Assembly: GCA_951812505.1 (NCBI GenBank)
Contig: CATOSI010000001.1
Location: 1 to 64,000, forward strand
Reading direction: 5' to 3'
From: an uncultured Dehalococcoidia bacterium
GTDB lineage: Bacteria > Chloroflexota > Dehalococcoidia > Lucifugimonadales > UBA1123
DNA: 64,000 nt
A model generated the notes under the pieces. The model was not told the DNA's origin. It was given only the letters and a program-made list of their open reading frames with translations, and made no database searches. Positions 7,805 to 15,306 of this stretch are shown here, piece by piece (position 1 is the first letter of the stretch; each line of letters opens with the position of its first letter). Position numbers and translations under genes: made by a program.

Positions 7805-8947
7805 GTGGGCCGATCCAAATCAATTTGCGGCGGCGATGAAGTTACCGGGGCCGGGAAATTGAACACTGTTATAGGTATAGCTTTAATCCTGCTGGCTGTC
7901 GCCTGCAACACATTACTCGGCTCCGGTGATTCAGTGTCGGGCAGTGTCACCTACCGGGAGCGGATTGCGCTCTCGCCGGACGCGCGGCTGGAAGTGCAGA
8001 TGAGGGACGTGTCCTATCAGGACGCGGCCGCTCCACTCATCGCCGAGCATGTGATAAGCGGTCCGGGCCAAGTACCCATAGAGTTCGAGATTCAATACGA
8101 CCCGAACGACATCAAGCCGAGAAACACCTATGCGGTTCAGGCCAGGATTATAGAGTCCGACGGTCGCCTGTCCTTCATCAACGATACCGCCTACGACGTG
8201 ATAACGCGCGGCAATCCCAGCAAGGTGGATATGCTTCTGGTGATGGTTGAGCCGCCGCCGGATGCTTCGGGTGGCAGTGTAGATCTGCCGAGGTGGGTGG
8301 AGACTCAAGTCTCGGCAGTCGGCGCAAGGCTTGTCGAGACCGAGCCTGAGGTCATACTCATGGTGGACTATCTCCGGTCCACTGTCGAAGGTTGCGGTAT
8401 GCCCGGCAATCAGCGATACGAGCTGAACGGCAGCGATATCATGGCCGAGGTGACCCTGATGACTCCGCCTCCGACACCCTGGGGCCTGCCATGCGACGAG
8501 GACCTGATACTGGTCGAGGACATGGTTCGCGTCACCGAGGCTCTGAATCCGGGCCAGCCTTACCGGGTCAGCGTAAACGGTCGACACACGACTGCCTTCA
8601 CATTGCCCGAACCGGACTTCGGACATTCAATAATCGGAGAGTCGCCTGTGGAACGGATTGAACTGGTCAAGACGGATGGCCCGGACTCGCAGTATGAACT
8701 TCGTGTGATTTCAGGATTGCCAAAGGGCAGTTCATGCTCGAGGTTCAACGGGTACGAGATCAGGCGAGTGGAGCCGACTAGGATTGATGTAGAACTCACC
8801 CATCACGAGGTGGCGGACCCGTTCGTGGTCTGCACCGCCGACTTCCCGATCCTGGAGACGTTGATTCCGTTGGGCTCCGACTTCGAAGACGGTCAGGAGC
8901 ACACGGTCATGGTTAACTCAGGACATTCGGTGACGTTCGAAGGTTAA
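7805..8947 (+). CDS. Lipoprotein with YbaY-like domain
   Basis: A 380-residue predicted lipoprotein: a hydrophobic stretch VIGIALILLAVAC ends in a lipobox-type cysteine, so the protein should be lipid-anchored outside the cytoplasmic membrane. The next 100 residues (SGSVTYRERIALSPDA ... IEFEIQYDP ... YAVQARI) match the YbaY/type III secretion chaperone-like lipoprotein pattern, a small beta-sandwich. The remaining 230 residues contain repeated acidic stretches and cysteines without a recognised domain. The frame opens with GTG at 7805; TTG at 7859, directly before the hydrophobic stretch, is an alternative giving a more typical signal peptide. It ends convergently 1 nt from the PurM/HypE-like gene. 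Confidence 0.65.
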   Translation: MGRSKSICGGDEVTGAGKLNTVIGIALILLAVACNTLLGSGDSVSGSVTYRERIALSPDARLEVQMRDVSYQDAAAPLIAEHVISGPGQVPIEFEIQYDPNDIKPRNTYAVQARIIESDGRLSFINDTAYDVITRGNPSKVDMLLVMVEPPPDASGGSVDLPRWVETQVSAVGARLVETEPEVILMVDYLRSTVEGCGMPGNQRYELNGSDIMAEVTLMTPPPTPWGLPCDEDLILVEDMVRVTEALNPGQPYRVSVNGRHTTAFTLPEPDFGHSIIGESPVERIELVKTDGPDSQYELRVISGLPKGSSCSRFNGYEIRRVEPTRIDVELTHHEVADPFVVCTADFPILETLIPLGSDFEDGQEHTVMVNSGHSVTFEG

Positions 8948-8948
8948 A

Positions 8949-9953
8949 CTACGGACTGAAGAACCGGGCCAGTTCGTCGCGCCGGAATCTGGGAAACTCG
9001 GACGATGATCCTTCGGAATGCAGCGTGACTTCTTCCGCTCTGTCGTTCGCCACACCGATGACACTCGCGTCTATTCCCTCGCTCACCAAGGAATCCAGCA
9101 CAGCCCCGGCGGATTCCGGAGACACCGATGCCAGCAGTGATCCAGACGCTATTAGCCCGAGCGGATCGAGTCCGAGGGCACGACAGAACTGTTCGCACTC
9201 GGGCAGGACCGGTATGCAATTTGCATATATGTCGAATCCCACGCCCGAGGCGGCGGCGAGTTCGTAGAGGCCGCCGGAGAGGCCGCCCTCCGTGGGGTCG
9301 TGCATCGCGTGTACTTCACCCGACTCTGTAACAATACGCGCGTCTTTCAGAACGCTGATTCCGGGATCGAACAGGAAGCCAGCGGCTTTCTCTATCGAAT
9401 CAGGGTCCGCGCCCCCCGCCGTCAATTCGTCCGCAGCCTCTCGCGCGAGTATGGATGTCCCCTCCACCGGCACGCCTTTGGTCAGGATTAGCGAGTCCCC
9501 GGGCTGGACACCGGAGCTTAGAATCGCTTTGTCCCCGTCCACTTCCCCAAGCATTGCCCCGACAGCTATCGGACGGTCCAGTCCATAAGTGATTTCGGTG
9601 TGGCCGCCTATCAACGCGACGTTTATCTCCGAGCAGGCGTCCCGCAACTGCTGAAATATCTCTGCGACCCTCGACTCGCGTATTCCTTCGGGTAGAAGGA
9701 GCGTCGCAAGAAGCCACTTGGGGGTAGCTCCCATGACGGCGAGATCGTTGGCGTTGACGTTCACCATATACCAGCCGATCAGGTCTGTCGCGAATGTAAT
9801 CGGATCGGTCTTGGCGACGAGATAGCGGTCGCCGAAGTCAATCATAGCGGCGTCCTCGCCGGGCTTCGGACCAAGGACGACGCGCGGATCCGCAATCTCG
9901 ATCTCTCCCAGAAGATTTCCGAGAAGATTGAGCGGGAGCTTACCCGCATTCAG
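8949..9953 (-). CDS. AIR synthase-related (PurM/HypE/SelD-fold) protein; start codon unclear
   Basis: The protein has the PurM-like ATP-binding fold: an N-terminal GEDAA nucleotide loop, the central NVNANDLAVMGA and GGHTE motifs, and the C-terminal HDPTEGGLSGGLYELA block. Relatives include HypE, SelD, ThiL and PurM, which bind ATP and activate a small substrate; the exact role is not recognised. The first ATG (9845) falls after the GEDAA loop. In-frame upstream codons continue the family consensus (AGKLPLNLLG, DPRVVLGPKPG) back to about 9953, yet the region has no ATG, GTG or TTG. The CTG at 9953 is given as the likely start. No hyp or sel genes are near. Confidence 0.75.
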   Translation of the reverse strand: MNAGKLPLNLLGNLLGEIEIADPRVVLGPKPGEDAAMIDFGDRYLVAKTDPITFATDLIGWYMVNVNANDLAVMGATPKWLLATLLLPEGIRESRVAEIFQQLRDACSEINVALIGGHTEITYGLDRPIAVGAMLGEVDGDKAILSSGVQPGDSLILTKGVPVEGTSILAREAADELTAGGADPDSIEKAAGFLFDPGISVLKDARIVTESGEVHAMHDPTEGGLSGGLYELAAASGVGFDIYANCIPVLPECEQFCRALGLDPLGLIASGSLLASVSPESAGAVLDSLVSEGIDASVIGVANDRAEEVTLHSEGSSSEFPRFRRDELARFFSP

Positions 9954-10079
9954 TTGTGAGTTTTCGTGGCTCAGTTTTCCAAACTCTACTGTCGGGTGGG
10001 GCAGAATTGTAACATAGTGCAGTTCGCAAACATGGGACTTCTCAAACTCACGCTCTGAAGTATTGGGCAGGGTGATACA

Positions 10080-11261
10080 ATGCCGCCGGAATCATACCAG
10101 CAGCAGCAGGGGGCAATCGTGAGTGATCAGTTCGTATCGTCTTTCGTATGGAGAAATCCTACCAGGATCGTCTATGGTCTCGGCAAACTGGATACGCTTG
10201 CCGAGGAAGTCAGTGGCATCGCGGGCGTTGGGGCCAATGTCTTTCTCGTCACCGGGCGCAGTTTCCTACGGAAGCGCGGCATTCTCCAGCAGGTCTTGGA
10301 AGACCTCGCCGAATTCTCGGTCACACTTCACGACAGAGCCAACCCGTTCCCTTCGCCGGACGACGCGGATGCGGCGGCCAATCACTGCCGGGAGTCGGAC
10401 GCCAACGTGGTGGTCGCAATCGGAGGCGGTAGCGCTCTCGATCTCGCAAAGGCAGCCGCCATACTTGCCACTCAGAACGGAACTTCGAGGGACTACATGG
10501 GCGGAGGCGTGAATTTCGAAAACGCCGGACTGCCTTTTATTGCGGTCCCGACCACGTCGGGCAGCAGCAGTGAGGTGACGTCCGGATCCGCCCTCTGGGA
10601 CTGGGACGCTAAGAACCACTTCGGGCTGTCGTCGCCGATGATGTTTCCGGATGTGGCGATAGTTGATCCCAAGCTGGCAATGACGATGGACCAGAACCTC
10701 GCGGCGAACACGGGAATGGACGCCTTCACGAGCGCGTTCGAGAGCTACTGGAACGTGAATTCGGAGCCGATGTCGGACGCGCTTGCGCTGGAGGTGATAC
10801 GCATCTATTCGGACAATCTGGTGCGCTCGGCGATCCAGGGCGATATGGAGTCGCGTGCGGCGTGCGCCATCGCAGCCACGATGTCCGGGGTAGGATACAG
10901 CAACAGTCCTCCCAACGCCTGCCACGGAATCGGGAGCCCGCTGACGCTCTTCTGGAACGTCGAGCACGGGCAGGCGGTCGGCATATCACTCGCGCCGCTG
11001 CTGCGATGGAACGCCCGCGCGATAGAGCACAAGATGCCCGCGCTGCTGGTCGCACTCGGTGTCGAGGATACGGACGCAGCCTGCGCCAAGATAACGGAGA
11101 TCATAGCGCGCTGCGGTCTGCATACAAGGCTATCCGGCCTGGGTGTTGGCCGCGACGATATTTCTCAAATCGTGGAACACTCGCGGTGGGAGCGGTTGGG
11201 TTTCATGCCAAATCCCATGACTGAGGACGAACTCCATGAGACGCTTGTCGGGATTCTATAG
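10080..11261 (+). CDS. Iron-containing (group III) alcohol dehydrogenase family protein
   Basis: A 393-residue NAD(P)-dependent dehydrogenase of the Fe-ADH family: Rossmann-like N-terminal half with GGGSALDLAKAAA (about residue 119), then an all-helical metal-binding half. Metal ligands normally lie in G-x-D-A-x-x-H and H-G-...-H motifs. Here the first reads GMDAFTSAFESYWN, with Ser where the His is expected, while NACHGIGSP and VEHGQAVG retain both later histidines. The ESYWN...EPMSDALALE stretch resembles phosphonoacetaldehyde reductase-like members, a weak hint only. The substrate remains unassigned. Confidence 0.8.
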   Translation: MPPESYQQQQGAIVSDQFVSSFVWRNPTRIVYGLGKLDTLAEEVSGIAGVGANVFLVTGRSFLRKRGILQQVLEDLAEFSVTLHDRANPFPSPDDADAAANHCRESDANVVVAIGGGSALDLAKAAAILATQNGTSRDYMGGGVNFENAGLPFIAVPTTSGSSSEVTSGSALWDWDAKNHFGLSSPMMFPDVAIVDPKLAMTMDQNLAANTGMDAFTSAFESYWNVNSEPMSDALALEVIRIYSDNLVRSAIQGDMESRAACAIAATMSGVGYSNSPPNACHGIGSPLTLFWNVEHGQAVGISLAPLLRWNARAIEHKMPALLVALGVEDTDAACAKITEIIARCGLHTRLSGLGVGRDDISQIVEHSRWERLGFMPNPMTEDELHETLVGIL

Positions 11262-11296
11262 ACCCATGACCAACGCGCGATACTGGGAGAGATGAC

Positions 11297-11467
11297 ATGA
11301 AGTATTGGGTTTCATTAGCGGTGGTACTGGCGATTGCCGCTTCCCTGTTGATGAACGGCGACGTGGTAACGGTGGCGATCATCGTGAATCTGGCGATCTG
11401 GGGAATCCTGGGAGTAGCACTGTGGGGTGTTGGCAAGTGTGTCTTTGCAAGAAAGCAGAGGAGATAG
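11297..11467 (+). CDS. Small two-helix membrane protein (56 aa)
   Basis: A short ORF starts at ATG 11297 with GGGAGAG 7 nt upstream and encodes 56 residues. Two hydrophobic stretches, WVSLAVVLAIAASLLM and VAIIVNLAIWGILGVALWG, are separated by a short polar turn (NGDVVT), and the chain ends in a basic tail KCVFARKQRR. It therefore looks like a helical hairpin in the membrane with a cytoplasmic C-terminus. It lies 35 nt after the alcohol dehydrogenase and may be co-transcribed with it. No family is recognised. Confidence 0.65.
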   Translation: MKYWVSLAVVLAIAASLLMNGDVVTVAIIVNLAIWGILGVALWGVGKCVFARKQRR

Positions 11468-11599
11468 TCATCTGGTTGAATGGCAGGCCACAGGTACCTC
11501 GACCAAAAATCAGCCGGAACCAATAATTGGCAGAGGTTGAATGAAGAATGTCTTCACCCTATCGACCGGGTTCGGGTCTCAATCCGGGATAGAAGAGTC

Positions 11600-12028
11600 C
11601 TACTCCGATTCCTCTTCCAGCAGACTTCTGATGCGTTCCTTAGCCCTGCGGATCACCTCGGTCTCTTCTGCGATCTTGGCAAACAAGTCTGACCTTGCCT
11701 TGATTCCCTCTTCCACCAGGAAAGCGGTGGCGGCGGATCGGCTGTTGGTGACGCCGGAGTCAACCAACTCATCAATCTTCTCGAGGCTCTCGGAATCAAT
11801 CCTGAGCATGACCACATTGTCGCGCGTGGACTTGACCGACTTGATTGTGTCGCGAATGGACTCACCGACGCTCGTGGCTAATCCCTTGCTCTTGTCGAAG
11901 GCGTCGCGCATTGCCTTGTCAACGTCATCCAGATCATCCAGCACGACCGTGATCACCCGCTTGTTCTCCGCGCGCTGGGTATCGTCCTGCTGTTCGCACT
12001 GCTTATCTTTTTCGGTATTCTGAGTCAT
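11600..12028 (-). CDS. Ribbon-helix-helix domain protein (putative autoregulator)
   Basis: A 142-residue, highly charged protein. Residues about 95-135 (NVVMLRIDSESLEKIDELVD, then SRSAATAFLVEEGIKA) have the strand-helix-turn-helix pattern of ribbon-helix-helix DNA-binding domains, followed by a C-terminal helix rich in Arg and Glu that could form a coiled coil. The N-terminal half (VITVVLDDLDDVDKAMRDAF) is another helical region. The ATG at 12028 is used because AGGAG lies 7 nt upstream; a GTG at 12034 is too close. A 14-bp perfect palindrome overlaps its promoter, consistent with negative autoregulation. No toxin partner is adjacent. Confidence 0.6.
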   Translation of the reverse strand: MTQNTEKDKQCEQQDDTQRAENKRVITVVLDDLDDVDKAMRDAFDKSKGLATSVGESIRDTIKSVKSTRDNVVMLRIDSESLEKIDELVDSGVTNSRSAATAFLVEEGIKARSDLFAKIAEETEVIRRAKERIRSLLEEESE

Positions 12029-12052
12029 TGGCACTCTCCTGATTTCTTCGTG

Positions 12053-12092
12053 AATTACATGTAATTGTACATTTCAGTAATTGAGCAATCAA
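12053..12092 (-). promoter_or_regulatory. Promoter with palindromic operator upstream of the ribbon-helix-helix gene
   Basis: On the minus strand TTGATT (-35, 12092-12087) and TACAAT (-10, 12069-12064) are separated by 17 nt. The perfect palindrome AATTACATGTAATT (12053-12066) begins inside the -10 box and covers the expected start site, 25 nt before the start codon. Confidence 0.6.
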
Positions 12093-12186
12093 TAGGAATG
12101 CTGGGCGATGTACTACACACTCAGTTCTATCTGCTGTAAACTCTGTGAACGACATCAAACCCTGACAGAGCGAGTGGTGTGAACCA

Positions 12187-12540
12187 ATGACTACTTCTTC
12201 AACCCTGGAACAATATCGCGGCGAACTGGCAATTCCCAGCGAAGACGAACGGCACGGCGTGAGTGTCGAACTAGATAGCGGAGGCGGCACGGCGACGCTC
12301 AAGTTCGACGAGCCGGTGGCGGGTTCTTCTGAGTGGGTGGGGCAGAACGTCGTCTTCATGGACCGTCCGAAGTACCAGGAGATTCAGTTCACCACGCACG
12401 ACCTTCCAAAAGAGACGGTGGAACTGATCTGGAAGATGAACAAGTCCAAGCTCGACAATACGATTGCGGGCGTCGTTGTCGCCAGACCGAACGCAGTTCG
12501 TGTGAGGGGCGAAAAGGGGTACATACTCACACGTGCGTAG
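12187..12540 (+). CDS. Conserved-looking hypothetical protein (117 aa)
   Basis: A 117-residue soluble protein with no signal peptide or membrane segment. Predicted strands alternate with charged turns (GVSVELDSGGGTATLKFDE, WVGQNVVFMDRP, GVVVARPNAVRVRG), suggesting a mostly beta fold. I do not recognise a family. It is divergent from the ribbon-helix-helix gene; the 158-bp gap holds that gene's promoter. Codon use matches neighbouring genes, which supports a real gene. A family A repeat lies between it and the CoA-transferase operon. Confidence 0.55.
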   Translation: MTTSSTLEQYRGELAIPSEDERHGVSVELDSGGGTATLKFDEPVAGSSEWVGQNVVFMDRPKYQEIQFTTHDLPKETVELIWKMNKSKLDNTIAGVVVARPNAVRVRGEKGYILTRA

Positions 12541-12561
12541 TTCTGCCAGGGTGTCCCGATT

Positions 12562-12610
12562 AGTCACCCTCACCCTAGTAGCCCTATCCCATCGAGGGAG
12601 AGGGGATTTT
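12562..12610. repeat. Dispersed palindrome, family A
   Basis: TCACCCTCACCC ... GAGGGAGAGGGGATTTT lies between the hypothetical gene and the CoA-transferase promoter. The purine-rich right arm followed by a T-run could terminate upstream transcription. Confidence 0.6.
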
Positions 12611-12625
12611 CGTACAACTCAGTCA

Positions 12626-12654
12626 TTGACACATGGGGCGTGTGGTTAGAGAAT
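12626..12654 (+). promoter_or_regulatory. Promoter of the CoA-transferase/ThDP enzyme operon
   Basis: A perfect TTGACA (12626-12631) is followed after 17 nt by GAGAAT (12649-12654). The start codon is 37 nt downstream. A CTTGCC...GGCAAG hairpin (about 12659-12678) lies in the short leader. Confidence 0.55.
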
Positions 12655-12690
12655 AACGCTTGCCCGAACCGCGGCAAGGGAGTCTAAACA

Positions 12691-13908
12691 GTGCCTCAAG
12701 TGGCCCTCAACGGTATTCGTGTTATTGAACTGAGCGACAGCATAGCCGCGTCATATTGCGCCAAGATGTTCACCGACTATGGAGCGGACGTAGTCAGAGT
12801 TGACTCTCCCGACCATCCTCCGACGTCCACGGTGAACGCGGACAATGCGGAGCAGGTCGCCCTCCATCTCCACCTGAACGCCAACAAGAGGAGCGTCGCG
12901 CTGGATCTGGAGTCCGAGCGTGGGCGAGGTCTTCTGCGTGATCTCGCGCTGCGATGCGACGTCGTCGTCGAGAGCATGAGTCCCGGTGTAGCAGAAGGGC
13001 TCGGCATCGGATACGAGACGCTTGCCGCTCACCGTGCCGACATTGTCATGACCTCTGTCACTCCTTTCGGGCAGACCGGTCCGTACAGCGGTTGGGGATA
13101 CACGGAACTAACCATTTTTGCCATGACCGGTGCGATGAATCGAGAGGGCCTGCCGAACAGGTATCCTCTCAAGTACGGTGGAGAGATCGCCCAATACTTC
13201 GCCGGCACAGCAGCCGCTGCCGCAACGATGTCCGCCCTGGCGGGCGCAGCCTTCAGCGGAGTCGGCGATTGGATTGATTTATCCATCATGGAGGTGATGG
13301 CTGGGCACCCGCACCAGGTTGGGAGGCGCGGGCCCTTCGCGTATTCAGGCGAATTGGACCGGCGCACCGACCCGCGTACGTCTTCCGCCGGCGGACGTGA
13401 ACCTTACGCGGTCGGAACATTCAGGTGCAAGGACGGCTATGTTAGCTTCCTGCCGCTTGGATCACGGATGTGGCCGAACATCTCTCAGATGATTGGCCGA
13501 CCGGAGCTACAGCAGGACCCCCGCTTTCTCACCTCCGAAGACCGCACTGAGAACCGGCATGAACTGGAGGAGATATTCCAGTCCTGGCTCCAAGTTCATA
13601 CTCGCATGGAAGTGTTCGATGCCGCGCAGAGGGCGGGACTGCCTGGCGGCCCGGTGCTGCACTCCCATGAGGCCGTTGAGAACGAGCACTTCAGGTCACG
13701 CAACTACTTCCAGGACGTCGTACACCCGGTTTACGGTCATCTCTGGCATACGGGTCTGCCCGTTTTGCTCACGGATGTGCAAAGAACGACATCCTCTCCC
13801 GCGCCAGAGACAGGCGCGGACAGCAGGGAAGTTCTTGCAGAGTTCGTGGGCCTCGAAGAGAGCGAAATCAGAGAATTGGAAGAGAGCGGGGTGGTGAGGA
13901 ATGGATAG
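12691..13908 (+). CDS. CaiB/BaiF (class III) CoA-transferase-like subunit lacking the catalytic Asp
   Basis: A 405-residue class III CoA-transferase fold protein (GIRVIELSDSIAASYCAKMFTDYGADVVRVD start, NANKRSVALDL, TPFGQTGPYSGW). These enzymes move CoA between carboxylic acids through an aspartyl-CoA ester. The aspartate expected before the AG-x-x-A-A-x-A helix is Gln168 here (GGEIAQYFAGTAAAAATMSAL segment), so the chain is predicted inactive alone. Its stop overlaps the next CoA-transferase by 8 nt, and that protein keeps the aspartate, suggesting an alpha-beta enzyme of the benzylsuccinate or malate CoA-transferase type. Start is GTG with GGGAG upstream. Confidence 0.85.
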   Translation: MPQVALNGIRVIELSDSIAASYCAKMFTDYGADVVRVDSPDHPPTSTVNADNAEQVALHLHLNANKRSVALDLESERGRGLLRDLALRCDVVVESMSPGVAEGLGIGYETLAAHRADIVMTSVTPFGQTGPYSGWGYTELTIFAMTGAMNREGLPNRYPLKYGGEIAQYFAGTAAAAATMSALAGAAFSGVGDWIDLSIMEVMAGHPHQVGRRGPFAYSGELDRRTDPRTSSAGGREPYAVGTFRCKDGYVSFLPLGSRMWPNISQMIGRPELQQDPRFLTSEDRTENRHELEEIFQSWLQVHTRMEVFDAAQRAGLPGGPVLHSHEAVENEHFRSRNYFQDVVHPVYGHLWHTGLPVLLTDVQRTTSSPAPETGADSREVLAEFVGLEESEIRELEESGVVRNG

Positions 13909-15235
13909 TTCATTGAGGAATCTAGAGGGCGCTCTATCGGGCATTCGAGCGCTGGAACTGGCCGAGATATGGGCCGGGCCATTCTGCGGAGTGCTTCTGG
14001 GCGACATGGGCGCCGAAGTGATGAAAGTGGAGGCGATCCAGCGTATTGCGAGGGGGGCCATAAACCCCGCCCCCGTGTCGCACGGCTACCCGGATATGGA
14101 CCCGGGCGACTGTCCGTGGAATCGCAGCGGGGCCTTCAACGCCGTCAATCGCAACAAGAAGGGGATTACGCTCGACCTTACGCGGCCCGCGGGGGTGGAG
14201 ATATTCAAGGAGCTTGTGAGCGTCAGCGATGTCGTGTTCACAAATTACGCTTATGGCGTGATGGACAAGTTCGGGCTGGGCTATGAGGAGTTGAAGAAGG
14301 TCAAGCCCGACATCATCGCCCTGTTCACGCCCGGCTTCGGCAACACCGGCCCGTATCGGGGTTTTCGCAGTATGGGTATGGTGATAGACGCAATTGCGGG
14401 ACACACCGCGCTTCGCGGCTACCCGGACATGGACTTATCGCACAACTCGCTGGTCCACCACCCGGACGCCGTGGCCGGCGTGAGCGCGATGTTTGGCATT
14501 TGCATGGCGATACGCAATCGAGCGCGCACGGGCAAGGGGCAGTTCATAGACCTATCCCAGGCGGAGAGTTTCATGCCGCACCTCGGAGAGGTCTTCATGC
14601 AGTACGGGTTGACAGGCGATGTGCGCCCACGAAGGGGAAACACCCATCCACGAATGGCTCCTCACGGCGTATATCGTTGCGCGGGAGACGATCAGTGGGT
14701 GGCAATCTCGGTCAGGACTCAAGAGGAATGGGTTGAGATGTGCGGAGTGATGGAGATGCCTCAACTCGTTCGCAATCCCAAGTTCGAGGATCTGGAGGCT
14801 CGCCTTCGTAACAGCGTTGAACTCGACGACATCATCGGAAGATGGACGAGGCAGTTGGGACGATATGAGGTAGCGGAGGCCCTGCAGGCGAGAGGAATAC
14901 CCGCCGGGCCGGTGCTCGACTGTGGCGGAGACACTTATGACGACCGGCATTTGCAGGAGCGAGGCTATTTTCAGGCAGTGGAACACCCGGACGCGGGTGT
15001 GCATCTGTACAGCGGCCCGATATGGAAGATGGCGAACAGGTCGGAGACGAGACACGAGCCGACGCCGGGTCTCGGCGAACACAACGACTGGGCTCTTGGC
15101 GAACTGCTCGGAGTCGAGGACGGGACGCTCGTGGAGCTCGAACTTCAGAATATCATCGGGACCGTACCACTCGAAGGCGCGGATATGGGCGGCGTGCGGC
15201 GCGCCGCGGAGTTGAGAAGTCAGAGAAACACGTAG
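13901..15235 (+). CDS. CaiB/BaiF (class III) CoA-transferase, catalytic subunit
   Basis: A 444-residue class III CoA-transferase (GIRALELAEIWAGPFCGVLLGDMGAEVMKVE start, NRNKKGITLDL, TPGFGNTGPYRGF). Asp189 in HHPDAVAGVSAM occupies the position of the catalytic aspartate of formyl-CoA:oxalate CoA-transferase. It overlaps the upstream homologue by 8 nt, implying translational coupling, and is followed after 71 nt by the ThDP enzyme. Together they suggest activation of an oxalate-like or 2-hydroxy acid as a CoA thioester and its one-carbon cleavage. Substrate assignment is inference. Confidence 0.88.
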   Translation: MDSSLRNLEGALSGIRALELAEIWAGPFCGVLLGDMGAEVMKVEAIQRIARGAINPAPVSHGYPDMDPGDCPWNRSGAFNAVNRNKKGITLDLTRPAGVEIFKELVSVSDVVFTNYAYGVMDKFGLGYEELKKVKPDIIALFTPGFGNTGPYRGFRSMGMVIDAIAGHTALRGYPDMDLSHNSLVHHPDAVAGVSAMFGICMAIRNRARTGKGQFIDLSQAESFMPHLGEVFMQYGLTGDVRPRRGNTHPRMAPHGVYRCAGDDQWVAISVRTQEEWVEMCGVMEMPQLVRNPKFEDLEARLRNSVELDDIIGRWTRQLGRYEVAEALQARGIPAGPVLDCGGDTYDDRHLQERGYFQAVEHPDAGVHLYSGPIWKMANRSETRHEPTPGLGEHNDWALGELLGVEDGTLVELELQNIIGTVPLEGADMGGVRRAAELRSQRNT

Positions 15236-15306
15236 ATTCGTTCTACGCATCGCACATTTTTGTCTGAGCAAACGACTTGAAAACATAGTGAAGGGACACT
15301 GAGAAC

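Noticed and set aside
12659..12680. CTTGCC...GGCAAG hairpin before the CoA-transferase as a terminator or riboswitch
   Set aside because: The stem is short, there is no T-run, and it lies within a 30-nt leader, too small for a known riboswitch.
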